DNA from: Numida meleagris
Taxonomy: Eukaryota; Chordata; Aves; Galliformes; Numididae
Direction of reading: 5' to 3'
DNA: 64,000 nucleotides
Assembly: GCF_002078875.1 (NCBI RefSeq)
Contig: NC_034421.1
Location: forward strand, 1,001,955 to 1,065,954
Shown here: in pieces, positions 55,801-64,000 of the stretch
Numbering within the stretch: the stretch's first letter is position 1
How the letters are laid out: each line of letters starts with the position of its first letter
The notes under the pieces: generated by a model
Told to the model about the DNA's origin: nothing
Seen by the model: the letters and a program-made list of their open reading frames with translations, nothing else
The model's database searches: none
Position numbers and translations under genes: made by a program

Positions 55801-58800
55801 ATAGTGCCTCTTCTTTACTATAAACGTGTCCTCATACTTGTAAACGTGCTTTGAATTGCTCTTTTCTCTGGGCAAATGTAGTGCAAAGGTAACGAGTGAG
55901 CAGGTGGATGTTTGTGTGATTCACCTGCCGAGATAAGAACAGGAAATGCAATGAAATGCATGGCAATTAGCTGCATTATGCGAAGGGATTCACTCCCCCC
56001 GAGCAGCTCTAGGTTGGATTTAATTAGCTTTTATTGCTATGGGAAAGGGCATTACAATAGAAGTGACTGAACATTCAGTTTTTCAGATGCATTGTTTTTC
56101 AAATAAAGTTTACTCATTTCTAAAAACAACTGCTTACATGTTCTTATTGGCAAGCTTTATTTAATGTGACCTTTTTCTGTTCCTTTGTGCAGTACTTCGA
56201 CAGGCTTTCACGAGAACGGGTTTGCTCTCCCCTTTTGCCTTCTGTGATGAATTCAGTACTGTAAGACTGCAGCATAATAGAGCCATTACTGAACTAATGA
56301 AAGCAGCTAACCGAGAAGTACTTAATGGGGTAAGCTTTGTTAAATTTGTTTGGCAGCATCTGCATTAAGGAGTTAAGACATCATTGTATCTGAAGAATAT
56401 TTTGTTTTGGGGTTCTTTTAATGCTAGATTAGGTGTTTTCAGTAACTATACAAAATAGAATTCCAGTGCTACCTTGTCTGTTTGAGATGGTGTGTTCTGG
56501 ACCCGTAGGTGCAAATCGATGTTTTTGAAGCCAGAAATCTTTCATTCTGTATTAAATACTAATTATTTTTTTTTCTTTTGAACACAGGCAGAGTGTTCTA
56601 GATATTCCTATAGCTTTTTTGTCACCAGCAGACAGACATCCATTTCAACTTCTAACTGTTCCAGTTAACTGTACCCTTGTATTTATGTTAATGGAAGGCA
56701 TGGTTTGTGTGCTGTGTAATGGGCTTCAGAATGAGTCAGACCAGTTTGCTTATCTGCCTGCTTAAACTATGCTAGTTATTGTTGTCTTGAGCATGTTTTA
56801 GAGCCCTTGTTTTATCCTGCTTGCCAGCAGGAAGGACTCTGAAGGGCAGTAGTCTATCCAGCAGAGATATTAGTTGGTTGCTGGTAGGATAGCACTAGGA
56901 TAGTTTGGCAAAGCACTCTCAAGAATGGATGGCTATGAATGGCTATCTGTAAACTTGTTTTCTTGTAAGAGCGTAGTTTTAGTTTCTGTTTTGATTGAGC
57001 TGTGTGTGGTAATGGCATGGTAGACCTACTGCTCCGTGTGGCACGTTTTTATGTTGGATTTTACTGTTTCATAGGAGCTTGATAATGGAGATTCTCGTGC
57101 AATCAGGTATGTATTCAAAGATTGAAAAGATATTAAACAACTTCCTCCCTGAAGTTCTGTGTGAATTTAATTAATGTACTGCATTTCATATTTAATTTCT
57201 GAAACATAGAAAAAAGTGGAAATTTCTTGATACTCCCTCAAAATGATCTGATGAAAGCTCCTTCAGTACAACTCCTGTCATTAATGTGGTCATACATGAA
57301 AACAAGGCATAAATTTAAAGAAATCATTTGAATGCTTGCATTAACTTGATATGTGAATTTGTAGCACATAGGGCACTCTCACTGTGACTGCCCATGTTAT
57401 GCTGTTGCAGACTGTTGCCTTTCAGAATGGCAATGCCAAGGTATTCGGTTTTCTTCTTTTCATAATGTAAATAGTATTTCTGGATTGCCTGTAGCATGTA
57501 TAATACCTTCCTTAAAAACTGTAACTTAGTTTAATGCAGCTTAACTTTCTGAATAGGGAAAAGGAAGTTCTCTTGGAAGCACAAACTTCACGATACTTGA
57601 ATGAATTTGATGAGATTGCAAGATTAGGAAAAGGAGGATATGGCCAAGTGTACAAGGTATTCTTTGCTTTTCATTTATAACTTAGCAGTTTGTAGCTAAT
57701 TTTTATTTGAACTTTAAATTTACTGCTTAGTCTGCACACCCCAGTGTTCCAGGTGTTGTTGCTTGAAAAGAAGGCAACTTTAATTTGAATGTAAACTGTC
57801 CCACTGCTGAATAGAACTGAACACTTGTAGTGTACGGCCAGCTGCAGGTTCCCTAAGTGGGATATGCCATATTTGAATGGCAGTTGTGGTCTCTCAGATG
57901 TATTGAGAACCTGATTAAATGGTTATCAGGGCCAAATGGTATTTTTCTTATTGATGAGAAGATAACTGTAGAGGTATGTATTTCACAAAGTTTGGATTAG
58001 AAGTTTGCAGCCATGAAAATAAGGCAAAATATTGAATCTTTAACTTAGGTAGCTAGGGCCCCATCCCAGTTTAATTCTCTGATAAAAGCAAGAAGTTATC
58101 CATATAGAGTGCAGAAATTGATAGAAGATAGTTGTTTCTAAAGGTTTTAATAACTCGTTAAGCTAAACACTTCAGCATCTAATTTTGTTGTATTACAATT
58201 GTTTTCAGGTCAGAAACAAGTTAGATGGTCAGTTCTATGCTATTAAAAAAATCAATATTAAGAAGGCTACAAGAAGAGATTGCACGAAGGTATTATTTAT
58301 CTCATTTCATCTCGTCTCTGTTTTAACTCCCTGTTCGCTCTGATTTCCATTTAATTTAGTAATGCACTTAGTGTTTCTCAAACCTTCAAAAAGTATATAT
58401 TAAAAATAGCATTTACTTTTGTTAGTCTGGGTTTCCAAGGATTTGCCATTATCTTTACCTAATAGAAAAAAGTAACTAAGAGATATTTAATGCCTTTAGT
58501 TGTGGTATATTAGCTTGAATTTGATTATCTTCAAATATTAAAATTGTGATTTATTTTAAAGCTTCCAAATTTCCCTCATTTTTATAATAATTTTATCTGT
58601 TGTTTTTTTTTCTTTCAGAAGTTCTTAGTTTTGTTATATCTTGGGTGTACTAAGCATTCAGAATAAAGAACAGCCATCCTGTTTCTTTTTGTCCACTTAG
58701 GTACTACGAGAAGTTAAAGTGCTGGCTGGACTGCAGCATCCTAATATTGTAGGCTATCACACTGCTTGGATGGAGCAGGTTCAAACAGCTTGCCCAAGAG

Positions 58801-61800
58801 GAAAGTACAGCACATCGTGCAATTCTTGCTTATCTGTTACTCAGTGATGAATTTGGAAGTGGGAAAGTATTAGCTTTGCTTCTGGAAATATTTGGGGAGG
58901 ATTTCAAAATTGCATGAAATTAAGTAAAATGCAATGAAAAGTTTTAACTCAAAGCTCTTCCCACACTTTGTCCTTTGGTCCTTTTCAAACCCTAATCTGT
59001 TGGTGACTTTTCTTTCTCATTCTCTTCCGGAATGCAGCTAAATCTTTTGATCCTCACTTAGTGGGAGGTTTGCTTATCCTCTGTGTGACCTTATTGCTTT
59101 CCATGTCAGTGAATTGATTTGCAGCCTGCTATAAGCACAAAAGAAAATATGTAGTTGATAGTATAGTAAAACAAACAAGTCTTTTTAACTCTGTGATACT
59201 GAGAATCTTGAAGGATACAACTTTTTAGTGCTAGGAATACTTTACAGGCATTTAATGATGAAAATGTAAATACATCATTAGATCTGCAGGTGGGTATTGT
59301 GATTCTTAATGGTTTTCTGTGGCTTAGAAGATGGTTATTTTGTATTTGCTTCTGAAACGTGTGCTAAAACAAATTTATTTTTCATATAAATACACAATTT
59401 TATTCAAAGTTATTTCAGACGTTTTCAAAACAGCAGCAAAGTGATGCAAAAGGGGGTGCCTTGTGGAGTTGTTTCTTTAGCTGGGTGTTATCATAAACTT
59501 AAGGCCTGATTTTGAACTGGCTGAGTTATTAAAGATCGAATCTAGGTGAATGTGTAGAGGAACCAAATACAACACTTCCAGAGATTTCTTGTAACATTTA
59601 TTTTCATTTAAAGAAAAAGGAAGAACAGACTACTCAGCGTTGTTTCTTAGGCTGAGAAATGGCTTTTGCGTTAGCAAAGAGAAAGATATCTACAGATAAT
59701 GAAGTTCAGAAGGATGCTGTAGCTTAAACATTAATTTGTAGTACATATGTGCATGTTTTGTTTTCTAAAATGTCATATTTATCTTTTCATCCAATAGATA
59801 AGACAATATTGAAGTTGCAGTCATTACCCTTGGAGCAGGAGAGTGGCAAGTAAGTATTATACAACTCAATGATAACATTTCTTTGTCTTTAATTCAAAGG
59901 CTTTTTTTCTTTAAATGTTATTAAACGAGTACAGAATTCAGCATGTGTTGTTTTTTACTTCCTAATTACAACAAGGAAAAAGTGTTAGCTGTTCTTGTCA
60001 TTGTTTCTGCTCTGGTTGTGTGAGCTGAGGAATGTTGCTGGATACCCCTGCTTGCCTTGGATCGCAATTTGAGTGCCTGAGTGTAGTACAGGGATTCAAA
60101 TTGACTTCTAAAGCTTTGTGGTATTCACCAACATTGATTAATACTGCAGTCTTTTTAGAGCAGTGGGGCCTTCTGTTTCTCGGAAGTGTTGCTTAGCTGT
60201 TTTGGTAAGGAGATGGAGTCCAATGAAAACTATTACACTGTAACTTCCTAACTGGAAAGGAATGAATCATTATAGCTCTGCTCAGTGAATGCTGTGACCT
60301 AGGGCTGTATGTGTCTGTGAGCTGTCCACGTCAGTCATCAGAAATCCATGCTGAGGGAGGGTATAAAAAGGCTGGAGCCAACACTGACAGTTTGTGATCC
60401 TAAAGTTTTATGTGGAGAAGCAGCTGAACTCTTAACTCTGGAATATGGTTTGCAATAAAAAATAAAGTTTTCAGAATGGTGTATTACGGGTACATGGCAT
60501 AAAACTGTTCATATTTAGATTTCTCTCTTTTTATTCTTTTCAGTGATCGCTGTCACATTCAGAGTGTGGAAAGTGGTAGTTCAATTATTTTTGCTGACCT
60601 TACTTCACAAGAAGAAAAGTCCGGTGACAGTACATATCTTAGAAATCTGGATAGTGAATCGGGGCAGAATATGGATGTCAGGAATGATTTTACCAACAGC
60701 AGTAGTAAGGAAATGTGTATGAAACCAAACAGATATGAATTACCTGTAGAACTACAAGAAGACTCTGTCAGTAGTGTTGACTGTAGATCAACTGATTTAA
60801 AAAATGATTCATCGTACGGCCCTCACTGTAGTGTGGATCTAGATGCTAGCGCTGGAAGCAAGTCCTGCACTGAAGAGTGCTCCGGGAACGATGTGGCTCT
60901 CTGTGGAGAGTTTGAGGTAAGTGCAGTTCTCTTTAAGTACACCTAGCTGCTATCTGACTTAATGAAAGTTGGAAAGGAAAATTTGGTGGTCGCAGAAATT
61001 GTTTATAATGATGAATTTTAAAAGACTCCTATTAAAACCAAAATTATTGACAATTTTTACTTTAAGTGAGTAATTACAAAGAAACTGACTGGAGGAGCTG
61101 GCAGAACTCATGTACAGAAAAGTGTGTGTGTTAGTCATTTGGGGTCCTTTGGAGGTTCCTACATGAGTAAAAAGTATTACTCCTGGGTTCAAGAGAAAAA
61201 AAGTAACAACAAACGTGAACATTTTCAACATTCAGCAATGATAACTAATTTAGATATTGTTGAAAGTGCCTGGGTATGTAATGTCATCTAACACTGGATG
61301 GGGACAACATGTGAGAAGGGAGGGATGACCACTCTGTTTATGCTTCTTAAACTTTGTTGGCATTTGTACCCCTGCAATGCTTTGTACAATGCAGGCAGCT
61401 CAGGAATGTTTCAGGCTTTTGCTGTCAGTTGGCGTTCCCTCTTGAAAGAAATGACAGATTTTAAAGGTGTCTTGAGTCATCCAAGTTATCAAATGAACAT
61501 GTGCATTGTCATAAACTGAGAATGAATTTACATATTTGTGTAAATAAATCATAAAGTTCCATATCAAGAGGTTGAATTTTTTTGCTGTTTTATATCTGTT
61601 TTATATCGGCTTACACTATTAAGTCAGAATGAACCTCCATGCAGTATGTCTAACTGCTTTTATAGTCTCGTTTGAATCTTCAGATGTATATAAGAAATCC
61701 AGCTGGCTGTTCTGTTAGCCTTTGTCTTATAACAATTGCTAGAATTTGAGGGAAAACAGCAGCAACAAAAACAAAGCCCAAACTGGATAGCATTGTTGCA

Positions 61801-63747
61801 TCTGCTTTGTGAATGGAGTAGACAAGTAGCACTTTATTTGTTGTCATTTTGGTAACTGAATTTTGGTGTAAATTCAGTTTCTATTGCCTTTAAGGAAAAT
61901 AAGCAAGGTGATTCTGTTCATATTACTTCGGCAATACCGTGGAGCATTGTTTTTCTGACAGGTGGGGTATTGTCTGATGCTTCATATACAAATGCAGCTG
62001 TGCGAGCTGTCCTTGTGGGACTGGATTGTTGCCCGTAACAAAAGATGCAATGAGAGAACAGAGGATGCTGCCGGTAAGATTCATCGCTGCTTTTAAAATT
62101 TACTTGCTATAAAGCAAATACTTACTTTTTCCCAATTGGAAGTCCATTTACAGGATGTTTTGTTCTAATTCAGCAGCTTATAATATAGATCTTCTTAATT
62201 AGATTCTTTATTCCTTTAAGCCAATAACTGTTAGTATTGAACCTTGGTTAGCATTGACTTTTGGTTAAATCAGTAGTAAGGTGAATCTGCTGTTCCATGT
62301 AGTCATGGAATGAGGTTTACCAGCTAACTGTTCTTCCCCATCAGCTGGCTGTCACTGATCTCTGCTGTAATCATAGTCTTTATAATTTTCAGAGGCTTAA
62401 GAGATGATTTTTTTTTTTTGGTCTGGTAATGACGGAATTATTAGGGCATTTGACCTTGCAAAATGCCATTTTCTCACACTTTCCACAAATGACAGGAGTA
62501 GAAAGGTGAATGGTACCTTGGGTTGGAGATAAGAAACAAACTCAGTGGTAAAAAACGGTGAGTGTTCAAGGTAGCAACAGATTGCGAGATCTGGGCCGTT
62601 AAAGGAGGAAGTCAGTGCGCATTAATAACATCACAGTTTTGGAAAGGGTAAAAGCAATTAAGCTGTGAAATTTATTTAAGACAGCTGCAGCCAGAGAAGA
62701 TCTAGGAGTTTCAGAGAGTAGCACAACAGCAGAGAAATTAGGATCCTAGAAGGAATGGTGCAAGTTAATGGGGAAAATATATAGTCGTGCAAATTAGTAT
62801 GGCTTTATTTGGAACTGCATTTATCATTCCAATCCAGCAGCTGCATGGAAACGTAGCGTTCAGGAGAACACAGCAGAAAGAGATTAAAGGAACAGCAGCT
62901 TCTTGAATGAGAGCAGCAAAGGTTGGAAGTAGTGAAAAAGGAGAGAGGTGGGCTACAGTGAAAGGCGCGCAGTGAGCTGTGATCAGATGTCGGCCATCTC
63001 TGACACTGTGGTCAGGCAGCTAGCAATAAGAAGAGTCCATCAGTGTTTCACAGCATGTAAGAGATAGATTTTTCTTGATTTTCAAACTCCTTAGCTTATG
63101 TTACAAGGACGACAATGACCTGATGTTCTTTTCATTTTCATATACCATTCCAATCCTCTTGGAGAGAGGTGAGAGTACCATTTATTTGTTTTTAGCCAAG
63201 TTCACAGCCTCTCAACCCAAAAGAAATAAGTACACGTTTAGAAAGTTGTGATTAATCCATGGAAACCACTGCTGTTAGCCATCACTGGGGCCTGGCAGAA
63301 GTCAAGTCAGAGACAAATGCACCGGTAGTGAATGCGCATACTTTAGAGTTTGTGATTGTTAGATTTGTAATCATACAACTGTGTGGTGGGACTTGGAGGA
63401 ATCTCTGCATGCAGATACAGTAATGTTCCTTGAACTGTCCTGGGTTCTGAGCTTAGTGACTTTCTAGTGTTTCAAAATACTTTCTTAGGAGAACTGTGGG
63501 AAATTCTATCTTTTAAACCGTGCACGTTCCATTAAAAATTTCTTTCACATTATGAATAAACTGGTTTCAACGAGACATACTAACATAAACTTAACTCGTC
63601 AGAATTTACCCAAATAATGTCTATTTTAAATTGCTTTAAGGTCCGTACCATCTTGTGGATGTCAGCTGGACAATGAAAATTTTTGAAGAGTTAATAGAAG
63701 GAGTGTGCTATATCCACAGCATGGGAGTGATGCATCGAGACATTAAA
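52782..63747 (+). CDS. EIF2AK1: EIF2AK1 (heme-regulated eIF2alpha kinase, HRI), 5' part; continues past window
   Basis: Eleven coding exons give 451 residues with consistent phase, from the start to the catalytic loop; family length is about 630, so the C-lobe lies beyond the right edge. HRI phosphorylates eIF2alpha under heme lack and mitochondrial or oxidative stress, slowing translation. Visible parts: a short GC-coded N-terminus leading into PPAIEFP and ESDVPAE; the N-terminal regulatory domain with [10 protein letters not shown] and RLQHNRAIT; kinase N-lobe with glycine loop GKGGYGQV (167-174), the ATP lysine in AIKK (about 189) and [22 protein letters not shown]; the kinase insert (about 237-378) with SSIIFADLT; the [16 protein letters not shown] hinge region; and HRDIK (447-451). 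Two oddities are a required non-GT donor after exon 7 and Gly-Pro in place of the heme-binding Cys-Pro. Confidence 0.95.
53259..53417 (+). CDS. EIF2AK1: EIF2AK1 coding exon 2
   Basis: The acceptor is TTATCAG and the donor CGAA|GTTAGT. It encodes [19 protein letters not shown] and HSRCLFR, aligning with the mammalian N-terminal domain. A tempting GAG|GTGCTT donor 17 bp upstream breaks the frame with exon 3. Confidence 0.93.
53418..56192 (+). other. EIF2AK1: EIF2AK1 intron 2, no other feature seen
   Basis: AT-rich intron of 2.8 kb with a short G run near 54,990. Open frames up to 134 codons are unrecognised. Confidence 0.65.
56193..56329 (+). CDS. EIF2AK1: EIF2AK1 coding exon 3
   Basis: The acceptor is TGTGCAG and the donor TGGG|GTAAGC. 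It encodes [14 protein letters not shown] and RLQHNRAIT. Mammalian HRI has a His-His pair here reported as part of the heme site; this copy has Gln-His (residues 113-114). Confidence 0.95.
57075..57106 (+). CDS. EIF2AK1: EIF2AK1 coding exon 4 (32 bp)
   Basis: This very short exon has acceptor TTCATAG and donor TCAG|GTATGT, encoding [10 protein letters not shown] before the kinase domain. It is required to join exons 3 and 5 in frame. Confidence 0.85.
57557..57656 (+). CDS. EIF2AK1: EIF2AK1 coding exon 5 (glycine loop)
   Basis: The acceptor is TGAATAG and the donor CAAG|GTATTC. It encodes [14 protein letters not shown] and the ATP glycine loop [10 protein letters not shown]. Confidence 0.97.
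58209..58289 (+). CDS. EIF2AK1: EIF2AK1 coding exon 6 (ATP lysine)
   Basis: The acceptor is GTTTTCAG and the donor GAAG|GTATTA. It encodes [15 protein letters not shown], containing the ATP-binding lysine. Confidence 0.97.
58701..58800 (+). CDS. EIF2AK1: EIF2AK1 coding exon 7, with abnormal donor
   Basis: The acceptor is CCACTTAG. It encodes [23 protein letters not shown]. The end at 58,800 (CCAAGAG) is set by phase with exon 8, but the next bases are GAAAGT, not GT. The GTACAG four bases further gives an immediate stop. An in-frame canonical alternative is CAG|GTTCAA (exon end 58,778) joined to an acceptor at 59,802. Confidence 0.8.
58801..59797 (+). other. EIF2AK1: EIF2AK1 intron 7, no other feature seen
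   Basis: AT-rich intron of about 1 kb. No repeat family or RNA gene was recognised. Confidence 0.6.
59798..59849 (+). CDS. EIF2AK1: EIF2AK1 coding exon 8
   Basis: The acceptor is CCAATAG and the donor GCAA|GTAAGT. It encodes the short [15 protein letters not shown] segment opening the kinase insert, comparable to ELPSLEVL in mammals. A second AG at 59,801-59,802 could act as an alternative acceptor. Confidence 0.82.
60544..60916 (+). CDS. EIF2AK1: EIF2AK1 coding exon 9 (kinase insert)
   Basis: The acceptor is CTTTTCAG and the donor TGAG|GTAAGT. It encodes about 124 residues of Ser/Asp/Glu-rich insert, starting near [11 protein letters not shown], the conserved block of HRI. The insert length is similar to mammals but the sequence is diverged. 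Confidence 0.95.
60917..61961 (+). other. EIF2AK1: EIF2AK1 intron 9, no other feature seen
   Basis: AT-rich intron with no recognised repeat or RNA gene. Confidence 0.6.
61962..62073 (+). CDS. EIF2AK1: EIF2AK1 coding exon 10
   Basis: The acceptor is CTGACAG and the donor GCCG|GTAAGA. It encodes [18 protein letters not shown], nearly identical to mammalian HRI, then RNKR and a diverged acidic turn. Confidence 0.96.
62074..63640 (+). other. EIF2AK1: EIF2AK1 intron 10, no other feature seen
   Basis: Intron of 1.6 kb with a T run near 62,409. No mobile element family was recognised. Confidence 0.6.
63641..63747 (+). CDS. EIF2AK1: EIF2AK1 coding exon 11 (catalytic loop)
   Basis: The acceptor is CTTTAAG and the donor AAAG|TAAGT by the phase used here (TTAAA|GTAAGT). 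It encodes [27 protein letters not shown] and the catalytic HRDIK. Mammals have CPY where this copy has GPY, and HRDLK where it has HRDIK. Confidence 0.95.
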
Positions 63748-64000
63748 GTAAGTTCACTAAGCTATCACTTGCGGCTAAAGAAAACAAAAGTAGCATACGT
63801 GATGGGAGAAGGAAAGCAACTTCACAACTTTTGAGGGGATCTGGGCTCTTGAATTTAGCTGTATTGTAAATGAAAAATAAATTGTCTCTGCTATACCTGT
63901 ACCATGCTTTCTTTACTGCAGGCATATTTCTGTATTACTTTGACTTAAAAGTAAATTCTGATTAAGAATGGAAAGTATTTAACTTTTGAAAATATGTTCA
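63748..64000 (+). other. EIF2AK1: EIF2AK1 intron 11 (partial)
   Basis: Intronic sequence to the end of the window. The exons for the activation loop and C-lobe are outside. Confidence 0.85.

Overview
The window is eukaryotic genomic DNA from a bird, most likely a galliform such as chicken. Intron-split vertebrate genes, CR1-type LINE fragments with the bird 3' tail, and a Galluhop/mariner-like short element all point that way. Only three protein-coding genes can be supported. Almost all open frames elsewhere are chance or GC-island shadows.

Layout. (1) 1-14,450: about 14 kb with no recognisable coding exon, containing a pyrimidine microsatellite and a CR1 tail. (2) 14,450-24,370 (+): LITAF. 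A CpG island at 14.45-15.35 kb is the likely promoter, followed by a long first intron. Three coding exons lie at 21,277-22,438 (148 aa), and the 3'UTR probably runs to a poly(A) signal at 24,342. (3) 24,370-34,220: intergenic DNA and the presumed USP42 3'UTR. It contains a CR1 fragment fused to a nearly identical inverted copy (about 627 bp) of one internal USP42 exon with its intron flank, and a degenerate G/T-rich tandem repeat. (4) 34,221-48,912 (-): the whole coding region of USP42, 16 coding exons with consistent phases, about 1,330 aa. Its introns hold a CR1 copy and a Galluhop-like element. (5) 51.0-53.1 kb: a large CpG island forming the head-to-head promoter of USP42 (-) and EIF2AK1 (+). 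(6) 52,782-63,747 (+): EIF2AK1 (HRI), 11 coding exons up to the HRD catalytic loop. The gene runs off the right edge.

Functionally these are housekeeping genes. LITAF is an endosomal/lysosomal zinc-containing membrane protein, USP42 is a nuclear ubiquitin-specific protease, and EIF2AK1 is the heme-regulated eIF2alpha kinase of the integrated stress response. I see no common pathway; the only arrangement likely to matter is the shared USP42/EIF2AK1 promoter.

The observations most worth checking are the inverted duplicate of the USP42 histidine-box exon between LITAF and USP42, a non-GT splice donor required by the EIF2AK1 reading frame, and the absence in this EIF2AK1 of the Cys-Pro motif described as a heme ligand in mammalian HRI. 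All exon boundaries were read by eye from splice signals, reading phase and remembered family sequence. No alignment was run.
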